Shown in pieces: positions 1-7,927 of a stretch of DNA of 64,000 nucleotides. Source of the stretch: Chitinophagaceae bacterium (GTDB taxonomy: Bacteria > Bacteroidota > Bacteroidia > Chitinophagales > Chitinophagaceae); the NCBI GenBank assembly GCA_016720585.1, contig JADKKH010000001.1:1-64000 (forward strand), in the 5' to 3' direction. The translations under genes were made by a program, and so were the position numbers. The stretch's first letter is position 1, and each line of letters starts with the position of its first letter. A model generated the notes under the pieces. That model ran no database searches and was not told where the DNA came from. It saw only the letters and a program-made list of their open reading frames with translations.

Positions 1-95
1 CACCCTTTCGGGCTTACCCCCTGTTAAACGGGCAGCAAAAATAGGGATATTCAGGCTTTTGCAGAAGCCCGAACTAAAAAATATTCGATTTATGA

Positions 96-890
96 TCAGT
101 TTACGTTTATCTCGTACAACGTGCCGCTGGCTTCAATGGTATATAGTTTTTGGCCTGCTGCCATCATAAAACGAGTATTGCCAAACTCAGGCTTTCCAAT
201 TTGCTGCCAGTCACCACTGGCCAGGTCGGTTACATACAAGGCACCACTGCTTTCTACAGTATAAAGCTTACCGTTCATGGTTGCCCCTGCTATAGTTTTG
301 GCCCAGGCACCTGATGCGCCTACCTTTTTCCAGGAGCCGCTGGACTGGCTTATTTCATATAAACTGCCGTCTTTTTCTATGCTGTACAGGTTTCCGCCAG
401 CCTCAAAAAGAAAAACAGTGTTTGCAAATTCGGGTTTTCCCAACTGCAGCCAATTGCCCGTGTTGACATTAGTAGCGAATAATGCACCGCTTTTTTCTAT
501 TGTGTACAAATAGCCATACACAGCCACCCCTGTAAGCGTGTTGGCCCAGTCGCCTTTTTTGCCAAGCATCATCCAGTTGCCGGTTTCAGGTTGGGTACGG
601 TACAGGCTTCCATCGGTTTCAATAGTAAACAGGTTTTTACCACCGCCTGTCAGCATAGTACTGTTAGTATAGCTTGCAGAGTTTAACACTGACCAGCTGC
701 CTGTTGCAGGGTCGGTTTTGTAAAGCTTGCCGGATTTTTCAATTGTAAAAATGGCTCCGTTACAAGAAGTGGCGTAAAGGGTATTGGCCCATACCCCCGC
801 CCCACCAATTTGTCGCCAGCTGCCCGGTTGTGCATTAACTGAATAAATGGAAAATGTGGCTGCAAGCAGCAGGATAAGTTTGCGGTTCAT
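96..890 (-). CDS. Secreted tectonin-like beta-propeller protein
   Basis: A 264-residue exported protein of unknown function. The start chosen is the ATG at 890, because it opens directly into a signal peptide (MNRKLILLLAATFSIYSVNAQ) with cleavage expected after NAQ; an upstream extension to 1010 has no such logic. The mature part consists of about five to six repeats of roughly 45 residues, each with the pattern GxWxxLGK....NT followed by LYTIExSGxLY. This pattern resembles tectonin or similar lectin-type propeller blades. That implies a closed propeller that might bind a glycan or protein at the cell surface, but no ligand can be read from sequence. The gene stands alone. Confidence 0.7.
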   Translation of the reverse strand: MNRKLILLLAATFSIYSVNAQPGSWRQIGGAGVWANTLYATSCNGAIFTIEKSGKLYKTDPATGSWSVLNSASYTNSTMLTGGGKNLFTIETDGSLYRTQPETGNWMMLGKKGDWANTLTGVAVYGYLYTIEKSGALFATNVNTGNWLQLGKPEFANTVFLFEAGGNLYSIEKDGSLYEISQSSGSWKKVGASGAWAKTIAGATMNGKLYTVESSGALYVTDLASGDWQQIGKPEFGNTRFMMAAGQKLYTIEASGTLYEINVN

Positions 891-963
891 AGTAGTGTGG
901 TTTATTATAAATATAAGAAAGATTGGCGGCAGCCAACTCACCCGTTGAGGGTACTTAGCGCTA

Positions 964-1317
964 TCAGCTAAACAGACCGCTGCTTTCCTCCATGCCCACA
1001 AAAACCCCATTTTCTCTCTGTTCCACGCGCCAGTGCTTTAAGTAATAACCCTCACCACTTACATTACGGCCGTTTTGTATACTGTACTTATAACGGTGCA
1101 GCGGACAAACCACATGTCCAAGGGCATCAATATAACCCTCCGCCAGTATGCCGCCGGCATGCGGACATTTATAAGCAAAAGCGAAAAGTCCTTCGTTGTA
1201 TTTGCCAATACAAACTTTTTTACCCTTCCATGCGGCCACCGCAATATTATTGTCACCAAAATCCAATGCGGTGATGTTGTCTGCAATTTTATGCCAGGTA
1301 TATTTTTTTTCTGTCAT
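964..1317 (-). CDS. Rieske [2Fe-2S] ferredoxin-like protein
   Basis: A 117-residue soluble Rieske domain. The cluster ligands are visible as C51-P-H53 and C71-P-L-H74, the usual CxH...CxxH pair, each within a typical box (CPHAGG and CPLHRYKY). There is no signal peptide or membrane anchor, so it is probably a cytoplasmic electron carrier of the NirD or dioxygenase-ferredoxin kind; its partner is not in the window. I prefer the ATG at 1317; a TTG four codons upstream (1329) is possible. A TACTTTTG element on the same strand at 1334-1327 leaves only nine bases before the ATG. Confidence 0.85.
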   Translation of the reverse strand: MTEKKYTWHKIADNITALDFGDNNIAVAAWKGKKVCIGKYNEGLFAFAYKCPHAGGILAEGYIDALGHVVCPLHRYKYSIQNGRNVSGEGYYLKHWRVEQRENGVFVGMEESSGLFS

Positions 1318-1326
1318 GGATGTTGT

Positions 1327-1334
1327 CAAAAGTA
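1327..1334 (-). promoter_or_regulatory. Bacteroidota -7 element for the Rieske gene
   Basis: TACTTTTG on the minus strand matches the TAnnTTTG -7 consensus and ends nine bases before the ATG at 1317, so the transcript would have almost no leader. No convincing TTTG -33 box was seen. Confidence 0.4.
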
Positions 1335-1384
1335 ATGGTAGAAGCCGGTAAACAGGCGATTCCCTGCGAAAAAATGAATTGGGT

Positions 1385-1392
1385 TACTTTTG
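1385..1392 (+). promoter_or_regulatory. Bacteroidota -7 element for the GT9 gene
   Basis: TACTTTTG matches TAnnTTTG, 27 bases before the ATG at 1420. It is divergent from the similar element of the Rieske gene. A -33 box is not obvious. Confidence 0.35.
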
Positions 1393-1419
1393 CCCTGTTT
1401 TATTACAGACTGAATTATC

Positions 1420-2667
1420 ATGAGAGTTAGCACAATGCGTTCAATTGACCAGTGGGTGGGTATCCCTGCTTGTTTTATCATCAGCCCTTTTCGCTGGCTG
1501 TCGGACCTCCTGCGTTCGGCAAAGAAAACTAAACCCGATACCCGCCGCACCCTTTTTATAGAATTATCCGAAATGGGCAGCGCCGTTATTGTGGATCCCG
1601 CCATGCGCAAATTGCAAACAGAAGGAAAGGCGGAACTCTATTTTGCTATTTTCAAAAAAAATTATAAAAGCCTGGGCATACTGCAAACCGTTCCGGAAAG
1701 TCATGTCTTTAAAATGAATGCGGATAATTTTGGTTCGCTGGTAATAGATATATTCCGGTTTATGATCTGGTGCCGCAAGAAAAAAATTTCCACCGTGATC
1801 GACCTGGAATTATTCTCCCGTTTTACCGCCCTGCTGAGTTTCTTCAGCGGCGCCCGTTCCAGGGTTGGATTTACCAATTTTCATGATGAAGGATTATACC
1901 GGGGTAACCTGGTTAACCGACCGGTTCGTTATAATCCGCATGTGCATATCGCCATTAATTTTATTTCACTGGTCAATAAGGCCCTGGGACTTTTTGAAAA
2001 TCCCTATGCTACGGTGCCCGTATCAGCCGGGGAGATACAACTGGCAAAAGCAACGGTTTCTGCTGAAGCAACCGAAAACATAAAAAATAAGATCAGGCAA
2101 TTATTTCCCGAATGGAATAATGAAAGTATTGTTCTTATAAATGCCAATGCTTCCGATATGCTCCCGCAAAGAAGATGGCCGCAGGAAAATTTTACTGAAG
2201 TGGCCAAACAACTATTGGCTGCATTCCCCGATATTGTCATCGTGGCCACCGGCGCACCGGCCGAAAAAGATTATGTAGAAGAAGTGGTGAAAATGACGGG
2301 ACATAAAAAATGTATCAACTCCGCCGGTTTTTTTTCCTTTGAAGAATTAGTGCCGCTGTATTCAATAAGCACCTGTATGCTTACCAATGACTCAGGCCCG
2401 GCACATTTTGCATCAGTGACCTCGCTGAAAGTATTTGTATTATTTGGCCCGGAAACACCCCATTTATATTTACCATTGGGCGGTAATGCAGAACCTTTTT
2501 ATTTAGGACTCCCTTGTTCTCCCTGTGTAAGCGCTGCCAATCACCGCAAGACAACCTGCCTCACCCGGCCCTGCATCACAGGGATTCAGCCGGCCACCGT
2601 GTTGCAACGCATGGAAATTTTTTTAAAGGCGAATGACAGTATCAGCCTGGCTACAATATCCGGATAA
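1420..2667 (+). CDS. Glycosyltransferase family 9 (heptosyltransferase-like)
   Basis: A 415-residue GT-B fold glycosyltransferase resembling family 9 enzymes, which transfer heptose or related sugars during lipopolysaccharide or surface-glycan assembly. The C-terminal half carries the expected donor-site pattern: a strand with NANASD and PQRRWP, then LTNDSGPAHFASV and VLFGPETP. A Cys-rich tail (LPCSPCVSA...KTTCLTRPC) is common in this group. The N-terminal half has the acceptor-side Rossmann pattern (LFIELSEMGSAVIVDPAM). ATG at 1420 is used; ATG at 1435 is an alternative. The 3' end overlaps the convergent GT39-type gene by 17 bases. Sugar specificity cannot be read. Confidence 0.8.
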   Translation: MRVSTMRSIDQWVGIPACFIISPFRWLSDLLRSAKKTKPDTRRTLFIELSEMGSAVIVDPAMRKLQTEGKAELYFAIFKKNYKSLGILQTVPESHVFKMNADNFGSLVIDIFRFMIWCRKKKISTVIDLELFSRFTALLSFFSGARSRVGFTNFHDEGLYRGNLVNRPVRYNPHVHIAINFISLVNKALGLFENPYATVPVSAGEIQLAKATVSAEATENIKNKIRQLFPEWNNESIVLINANASDMLPQRRWPQENFTEVAKQLLAAFPDIVIVATGAPAEKDYVEEVVKMTGHKKCINSAGFFSFEELVPLYSISTCMLTNDSGPAHFASVTSLKVFVLFGPETPHLYLPLGGNAEPFYLGLPCSPCVSAANHRKTTCLTRPCITGIQPATVLQRMEIFLKANDSISLATISG

Positions 2668-4324
2668 GAAAATTCTTTTTCAACTCACTGCTTCTTGTTT
2701 TTTTATCAAGGAATTTCCGCGTTAACATGGTAGCATGAAATTCCGGAAACTCTTGCAGTATTTCATAACGAACATTATTAGCCCTCATAAAAGCCAGACC
2801 CGCATCATTTATAAACCAGATATTTTTTTTGACTGATCCGGGTGATAGTATGGTAGCGGTATCGGCTATGGTCATTGGTTCCCTGAGATAGAATTCAAAC
2901 CCCGGGGAATAAATACCCATTCGTACTCCCGGCACCCCGGGATGGTTTTTATTCATATAAAACGCCGCTTCGTCTCCGGATTGATATTTCATCAGGTCGG
3001 GATAAAAACACCAGTTGAGAAACAGATTAAAAACAAGTGACGCAAGTCCCACCCTTAATAAGGCCAGGCTGTTTTTACCGGCTTTCACCCAAAAAGGTAT
3101 GCTGATCAATAAAGCAACTAGCGCAATAATGATCCCGGTCAACAGCATGGAAGGCAATACAGGATCATAATATACCATCAGCAAAATACCCCCAATCAAA
3201 AAAAGAAAACTAATACCATCGGAAATTATTCTTACCAACCGGGAGCCGGTAACAGGTATTTTATTTAAATAAGCTGCCGTAAGCACCGCCAGCATCGGGA
3301 AAATAATATTGGCATAATAAGGCAGCTGGAATTTTGATAATGAAAAAACCAATAAGGTCAGCAGGCTCGCAATCAAGGTGAACCATTCCTGGTTTCGGTA
3401 GTTTATTTTTTTGGCCCCGCTTCTGAATTTATCCACCAGGGCAGCATACATCACCAATGACCAGGGAAGAAAGGCCCATAATAAAGTATGTATAAAAAAT
3501 GTAGGATCTCCCTTGCCTTTGATGGGGCCACTGTTTAAAAACCGTCCGAACTGGCTGTCCCATAAAAAAAAGCGGATACCGGATACATTTGTTTTTCCAA
3601 AGACCGTTTTCTCCGGGTGCCTGTCAAACTGGTACCATAAACTATATAATTCCGGAATAATAAATACGACCAGCAATGCTCCGGCCACCAACCATTTCCA
3701 GTGAAATAATTCTTTCCAGTTTTTTTTAATGATCAGTTCACCGGCAATGGCAGCACCAACAGGGATCAACGTAAATACGCCCTTGGTCATTACAGCGCAG
3801 GCTGCAAAAAAAGCAGCTGCGACTAAATGCCACCCGATCTTTTTATTAAGTGCATTGGAAAAATGATAAATGGAGGCAATAATAAAACCTGTCAGGAATG
3901 GCTCGGCACGGACATCACTGTTGGAGATGATAATATGCTCGGCCGTGAGTAAAATAAAAACAGCCCATAAAGCAATGGTCTTGTTATAATTTTGTTTGGC
4001 AAAAAGATAGGTATAGTATGCCCCAAGCATCATAAAAAGAATACCCGGCAATTTGTACGACCAGGTATATATGCCAAAGACCTTAAAAAAAACGGCCGTT
4101 ATCCAGAAAGGTAAATGGGGTTTGTCCAGCCAGTCGGTTCCCTGGAAATAAAGTTCCAGGTAATTATTCCGCTGCACCATATGTTTGGTTACCGCAGCAT
4201 AAACCCCTGCATCGGGATCCATTAACGAAACAAATAATCCGCTGAAATTAACCAGTACAGCCAGGCTGATAAAGAAGTACAGCCATTTATGCTGTGGTTC
4301 AACTATGGATTGTTTTCCCGTCAT
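2651..4324 (-). CDS. Membrane glycosyltransferase, GT39/ArnT-like
   Basis: A 557-residue polytopic inner-membrane protein. After a first transmembrane helix comes the acidic loop LMDPDAGVYAAV, then WLDKPHLPFW, then about ten further hydrophobic helices, and a soluble C-terminal tail of about 100 residues. This is the architecture of GT-C enzymes of the PMT/ArnT group, which move a sugar from a polyprenyl-phosphate donor to lipid A or protein. The DVRAEPFL segment is typical of the family. Its convergent neighbour is a GT9-type enzyme, which fits a role in envelope glycans. Donor and acceptor are unknown. Confidence 0.8.
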   Translation of the reverse strand: MTGKQSIVEPQHKWLYFFISLAVLVNFSGLFVSLMDPDAGVYAAVTKHMVQRNNYLELYFQGTDWLDKPHLPFWITAVFFKVFGIYTWSYKLPGILFMMLGAYYTYLFAKQNYNKTIALWAVFILLTAEHIIISNSDVRAEPFLTGFIIASIYHFSNALNKKIGWHLVAAAFFAACAVMTKGVFTLIPVGAAIAGELIIKKNWKELFHWKWLVAGALLVVFIIPELYSLWYQFDRHPEKTVFGKTNVSGIRFFLWDSQFGRFLNSGPIKGKGDPTFFIHTLLWAFLPWSLVMYAALVDKFRSGAKKINYRNQEWFTLIASLLTLLVFSLSKFQLPYYANIIFPMLAVLTAAYLNKIPVTGSRLVRIISDGISFLFLIGGILLMVYYDPVLPSMLLTGIIIALVALLISIPFWVKAGKNSLALLRVGLASLVFNLFLNWCFYPDLMKYQSGDEAAFYMNKNHPGVPGVRMGIYSPGFEFYLREPMTIADTATILSPGSVKKNIWFINDAGLAFMRANNVRYEILQEFPEFHATMLTRKFLDKKTRSSELKKNFLIRIL

Positions 4325-4861
4325 TTATTATTGAATGGCATGTCGGTTCAAAGATAATAGCAGGATGCGGAAGCAGGGAATTTAAAAAGCAAATAGATTA
4401 GAAGCATCTTAATAACCTCTATTTTAACGAACTCCTGTCTTCCTCGGTTTTTCCAATTTTCTTTAAAAATCATCTGAAACCCTTTCCTGCCAGGGGTTAG
4501 TTTTTTATTTTGGGTGACCCCACCTTAGATTTGGGTTATGTTCGTCAGAAGGAAACCTAATAAGAGCGCAGTTGTCAGTATACAGATAATAGAAAAGCTT
4601 TATTTCAAACTTAAACATTGAATATTGAATCTTGAACATTGAATCTTGAATCTTGAGTCTTCTCTTATAGCAATAAAAGATACAAGACACAAGACACAAG
4701 ACACAAGACACAAGACACAAGATTCAAGACACAAGGCCTATATTCTTCCATAACAGATGCAAATATCGAAGGGTTATCAAAGCCTTGTAAGACTTTAGTT
4801 TCATTAACATTCAGTCTTCGACATCCGCCAACCGGCGGAGACAGGATTATTAGAGATGCCT
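4325..4861. other. 537-nt intergenic stretch with short repeats
   Basis: No credible gene is seen here. The stretch holds a run of near-repeats TTGAATCTTGAA (about 4616-4660), a perfect 7-nt tandem repeat (about 4682-4734), and a GC-rich hairpin CCGCCAACCGGCGG at 4825-4838 near the 3' end of hflX. Confidence 0.6.
4616..4735. repeat. Minisatellite with complementary flanking repeat
   Basis: From 4682 to about 4720 the 7-nt unit ACAAGAC repeats five to six times, then varies to CAAGATTCAAG and CAAGACACAAG. Upstream, 4616-4660, several copies of CTTGAATCTTGA run in the opposite sense; CTTGAATCTTG is the exact reverse complement of CAAGATTCAAG, so the two parts can pair across a short AT-rich loop. 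Confidence 0.7.
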
Positions 4862-6073
4862 TTAATAAAGAAACTCCGTTTTGTAAGGAAATCTTACCCG
4901 GTACATTTCTCTTACTTTCTCCAGAATACGTTTGCGAAGCAGTTCAATACCCTGGCTACCTGCCGGCTGGTTCTTTATTTCAGTGGCGGAAATAAAAACA
5001 GCCTGTCCATTGGTTTCATTATTCCAGCGTTCTCTCAGGTCTTCCAGTATTTCATTTTTGGTGCTTTCTTCCAGCCATTCATCAAATGTTTGCTTTTCAT
5101 ACAGATCCATTTTGTTGAAAATGGTGAGTGTGGGCTTATCAAAAGCATTCAGTTCCTGTAATGTTTTATTGACAACACCCAGTTGCTCTTCATAGGCCGG
5201 ATGAGAAATATCCACCACATGCAATAAGATATCGGCTTCGCGTACTTCATCCAGGGTGCTTTTGAAACTTTCAACCAGGTGATGGGGAAGCTTACGGATG
5301 AAACCCACCGTATCGCTTAACAGGAAAGGCGTATTTTCAAAAACCACTTTGCCGGTCGTAGTGTCCAGCGTGGCGAATAATTTATTTTCTGCAAACACGT
5401 CTCTTTTGCTGAGCAGGTTCATGATCGTTGACTTGCCAACATTGGTATAGCCCACTAAAGCAACACGAATAAATTCGCTGCGGTCCTTACGTTGGGTAAA
5501 AGCCTGTTTGTCTATTTCTGCTAGTCGTTTTTTCAGCAGGGATATTTTATCCCGTACAATACGGCGGTCAGTTTCTATTTCACTTTCTCCCGGGCCCCGC
5601 GTTCCGATACCACCACCCAATCGTTCCAGGTGTTTCCACATACCGCGGAGCCTGGGTAAGATATATTGGTATTGGGCCAGTTCTACCTGGGCTTTTGCCT
5701 GGGCGGTTTTGGCCCTGCTGGCAAAAATGTCGAGGATCAGATCACTGCGGTCAATCGTTTTCACTTCCAGCTCTTTTTCAATATTGTTGATCTGCGCTCC
5801 GGTGAGTTCATCATCAAATATGACAACACGTACATCTTTATCCTTAACATATTTTCTTATTTCTTCCAGCTTTCCTTTGCCCACAAAAGTCCGGCTGTCG
5901 GGATGAGCTAATTTCTGTGTGAATCTTTTTACCGTGATGGCACCAGCCGTTTCTGCCAGGAAAGCCAGCTCATCTAAATATTCCTGTACCTGCTGTTCGG
6001 TCTGATCCTGGCGGACCATGCCTACGAGCACCGCAGTTTCTTCTTTTTGAATACTATTTTTTTTGTCGATCAT
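4862..6073 (-). CDS. hflX: GTPase HflX
   Basis: A 403-residue ribosome-associated GTPase. The N-terminal HflX domain (to about residue 190) includes TFVGKGK and the conserved glycine-rich segment GGGIGTRGPGESEIE. The G domain follows, with G1 GYTNVGKS at 208-215, switch LFATLDTTT at 232-240, G3 DTVG at 254-257 and G4 NKMD at 320-323. In known bacteria HflX splits stalled or heat-damaged 70S ribosomes. Length and motif order are normal for the family. An intrinsic terminator of the upstream gene separates the two. Confidence 0.95.
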   Translation of the reverse strand: MIDKKNSIQKEETAVLVGMVRQDQTEQQVQEYLDELAFLAETAGAITVKRFTQKLAHPDSRTFVGKGKLEEIRKYVKDKDVRVVIFDDELTGAQINNIEKELEVKTIDRSDLILDIFASRAKTAQAKAQVELAQYQYILPRLRGMWKHLERLGGGIGTRGPGESEIETDRRIVRDKISLLKKRLAEIDKQAFTQRKDRSEFIRVALVGYTNVGKSTIMNLLSKRDVFAENKLFATLDTTTGKVVFENTPFLLSDTVGFIRKLPHHLVESFKSTLDEVREADILLHVVDISHPAYEEQLGVVNKTLQELNAFDKPTLTIFNKMDLYEKQTFDEWLEESTKNEILEDLRERWNNETNGQAVFISATEIKNQPAGSQGIELLRKRILEKVREMYRVRFPYKTEFLY

Positions 6074-6123
6074 AATTGGTATTCACTTTCAACCGGAATG
6101 TGAATTGGCAAATGTAAAAAATA

Positions 6124-6155
6124 AAAAAGCGATTCATTTTACTGAATCGCTTTTT
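6124..6155 (-). terminator. Rho-independent terminator
   Basis: Perfect 13-bp inverted repeat: GCGATTCA with five flanking A, loop TTTTAC, then TGAATCGC and five T. It lies 27 bases past the stop of the barrel gene at 6182. The symmetric A and T tracts would allow either direction, but only the minus-strand gene ends here. Confidence 0.8.
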
Positions 6156-6181
6156 AGAACTATTATTTTATATTCCGGTGA

Positions 6182-6907
6182 TTAAAGACCACTTAAGGTG
6201 ATCCCGATAGAATAAGGTTTTACCTGGGGACCTGATCCGTCTTTTAATAAAGATGTAAACTGGTAGCTCGCATAAAGGCTTAAATGACCATACCCGATCC
6301 TTACCATACCTGAAAGCCTGTTTTTATTAAAGAAACGCTTGCTGGATTCTTTCATCACATAATCATTGATCTCTGTGCCGCTTTTACTTTGAAATTTTGA
6401 ATTGCGGGTATGAGCGGAAATGAGTGTACCCACTTTTAGTCCGATGGCAGCCTTAAATCCTTTACCGGTTTTTGGGTCAGCCGAAAAGCGCAGTTCAACC
6501 GGGGCTTCGAGGTAAACGGTTGCCAGTTTTGTCTTTTTAAAATTATTGGTATCGGATTGGTTTGTAAATTGAAATGTGGTGGTAAGGTCTTTGAGGCCCA
6601 CATGCGTTTTGGAGAAAAGAATATGGTCGCTGGCGATGCCCGGGCCAAAAGCCATGCTTAGTTTAGGGTTGGTCTTAAAGGGAAAATCAAACATGAAATA
6701 GCCATTGATGCTTTTAGACAAGCCCTGGGTATTAAGGGTGTCTGGTTTGCCGGCCCATCCCGCGTAGCCAAACTGAAGCAGGAAATGGTCATTGGGACGG
6801 TTACTCATGTCAATGACCTCTTTTTTCTTTGGGGTCTTAGGGGTTTCCTGTGCAAACAGGGCTACAGTCAGTAAAGCAAAGATTGTCAGCGATAAGATCT
6901 TCTTCAT
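6182..6907 (-). CDS. Outer-membrane beta-barrel protein (PorT-like)
   Basis: A 241-residue exported protein with signal peptide MKKILSLTIFALLTVALFAQ. The mature part has alternating amphipathic strands ending in an aromatic or hydrophobic C-terminus (YSIGITLSGL), as in small PorT/OmpW-like barrels common in Bacteroidota. Segments such as NGYFMFDFPF and LSMAFGPGIASDHI fit barrel strands of this superfamily. No catalytic motif is seen. A TACATTTG element at 6934-6927 on the minus strand, with TTTTG upstream, may be its promoter. The specific role is unknown. Confidence 0.7.
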   Translation of the reverse strand: MKKILSLTIFALLTVALFAQETPKTPKKKEVIDMSNRPNDHFLLQFGYAGWAGKPDTLNTQGLSKSINGYFMFDFPFKTNPKLSMAFGPGIASDHILFSKTHVGLKDLTTTFQFTNQSDTNNFKKTKLATVYLEAPVELRFSADPKTGKGFKAAIGLKVGTLISAHTRNSKFQSKSGTEINDYVMKESSKRFFNKNRLSGMVRIGYGHLSLYASYQFTSLLKDGSGPQVKPYSIGITLSGL

Positions 6908-6926
6908 AATTTTTTTAAGTAGGGGA

Positions 6927-6955
6927 CAAATGTATTTTCATCCCGGTTAACAAAA
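6927..6955 (-). promoter_or_regulatory. Putative promoter of the barrel gene
   Basis: Minus strand: TTTTG (6955-6951), a 16-nt spacer, then TACATTTG (6934-6927), 19 bases before the ATG at 6907. The spacer is a little shorter than the usual 19-21 nt. Confidence 0.4.
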
Positions 6956-6997
6956 GGTTAAAGAACCTGTTGAATAATTTGTAAGGCTTACTAATAA

Positions 6998-7022
6998 AAA
7001 AGCGGAACATCATTCCGCTTTT
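6998..7022 (-). terminator. Terminator of the tRNA gene
   Basis: AAAAGCGGAA, loop CATCA, TTCCGCTTTT: a perfect 10-bp stem located 9 bases past the 3' end of the tRNA on the minus strand. Confidence 0.75.
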
Positions 7023-7030
7023 ACCTTTAG

Positions 7031-7104
7031 TGGACCCTGCAGGGCACGATCCTGCGACCCCCTGATTATGAGTCAGGTGCTCTAACCAACTGAGCTAAGG
7101 GTCC
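7031..7104 (-). tRNA. tRNA with CAU anticodon (Met or Ile2)
   Basis: The minus strand folds as a complete cloverleaf: acceptor GGACCCT/AGGGTCC, D-stem GCTC/GAGC, anticodon stem CCTGA/TCAGG with loop CTCATAA (anticodon CAT), T-stem GCAGG/CCTGC and discriminator A at 7031. CCA is not encoded. CAU can be elongator Met or lysidine-modified Ile2; the sequence alone does not settle this. The T-loop reads ATCGTGC rather than the usual TTCGANT, so positions 54 and 58 are exchanged in type (A and T instead of T and A). A terminator follows. Confidence 0.9.
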
Positions 7105-7154
7105 AATCCCGCATAACGGGAAAAATAATTATAATAAAGAGCTAATTCAATTTT

Positions 7155-7223
7155 CCTGCGACCCTCCCGATATAATCGGGATGCTCTAACCATTCCGATA
7201 GCTATCGGAAGAGCTAAGGGTCC
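7155..7223 (-). pseudogene. tRNA-like relic 1 with palindromes in its arms
   Basis: The minus strand starts like the intact neighbour tRNA (GGACCCTTAGCTC), but the D-loop holds the 18-nt palindrome TTCCGATAGCTATCGGAA (7193-7210). It resumes with TGGTTAGAGCA, then has a different 17-nt anticodon arm (TCCCG-ATTATAT-CGGGA) in place of the native one. It continues GGGTCGCAGG and stops before the T-loop. The 3' acceptor strand and T-arm are missing, so it cannot be a normal tRNA. A short hairpin and AT-rich tail follow on the + side, as after the intact gene. Confidence 0.75.
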
Positions 7224-7276
7224 ATGCTGCAAAGCAGCAATATTTTTTTAATAAATTAAGAACTAACTGTTTTAAA

Positions 7277-7364
7277 CCTGCGACCCCCGCAAAGCGGGCA
7301 GGCTCTCCCAATAAAATCGGGATGCTCTAACCATTCCGATAGCTATCGGAAGAGCTAAGGGTCC
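7277..7364 (-). pseudogene. tRNA-like relic 2 with palindromes in its arms
   Basis: Nearly identical to relic 1 over about 59 nt, including the D-loop palindrome (7334-7351) and a replaced anticodon arm (TCCCGATTTTATTGGGA). It also contains an extra hairpin insert (CCCGCAAAGCGGGCAGG on the + strand) between the arm and the GGGTCGCAGG block. The T-arm and 3' acceptor are missing. The pair looks like the product of tandem duplication of the tRNA unit followed by decay and palindrome acquisition. Confidence 0.75.
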
Positions 7365-7927
7365 GATACTGCTTTGGCAGTAATTATTTAATAAAAAGAA
7401 CTATTTCAAAAGAACCTGATAATTAAAATGCACTAAAATATCCTCTGATTATAAGCTTTCGGGCAGCAAAAATAAAGAAAATCGCTGTAATCATAACACT
7501 TAAACATAAAATCATGGGTTAAGCTATTTGTAACTAAAACAACATTATTCTGATGTATTTCCGGTTCATAAAGGGCATGATATAAATGTTTTACCTGTTT
7601 ACGGATCAGTATAGGCCATCGCTGTTGTAGCGACGAAAATGAAAATAACCTGATAAAAAAGGAGATCTCAAATTTTGTCAATTGGCAATCTCGTAAGCTA
7701 AGCCTTTCAACTTTACATATCCATGCATTGAGCAGATCAGAGGGCAGTAAATAATAAAAAGGCTTGTATGATAGGATTAGTTTAACTTGGTTGCATCCGG
7801 AAGGATAGTTCCCGGTCTGATCAGTTTATTTATTGTTTGCCAATCCCACCAAACCATCCATCTTAAGTCGGCTGATCTGTTCCAAAACGGTAGTCCATTT
7901 TTTGTTTAACCTTTTAGCAGAAAAACA
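7365..7927. other. Intergenic region before the susC gene
   Basis: About 560 nt without a credible gene. It begins with the hairpin ACTGCTTTGGCAGT (7368-7381) that closes the third tRNA-like unit. An 82-codon minus-strand reading frame (7433-7681) needs a TTG start and has no recognisable features. The last 250 nt should carry the PUL promoter, but no clean TTG-N20-TAnnTTTG pair was found, and no regulator gene adjoins the locus. Confidence 0.5.

Noticed and set aside
4505..4720. Open frame across the minisatellite (Cys/Leu/Val repeats)
   Set aside because: It is produced by the 7-nt tandem repeat itself and the translated text is simple repetition.
4682..4735. CRISPR array
   Set aside because: The units are 7 nt with no spacers and no cas genes are present.
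7155..7223. Reading relic 1 as tRNA-Ile(UAU) because its anticodon-like loop is ATTATAT
   Set aside because: A 7-nt loop with TAT at 34-36 can be drawn, but without T-arm and acceptor it cannot be a tRNA, and the second relic has a different loop.
7031..7364. Cluster of three functional tRNA genes
   Set aside because: Only the first has a T-arm and full acceptor stem; the other two lack everything past the T-stem 5' strand.
7433..7681. 82-codon minus-strand frame upstream of susC
   Set aside because: It needs a TTG start, has no promoter, signal or recognisable domain, and lies in AT-rich sequence next to decayed tRNA units.
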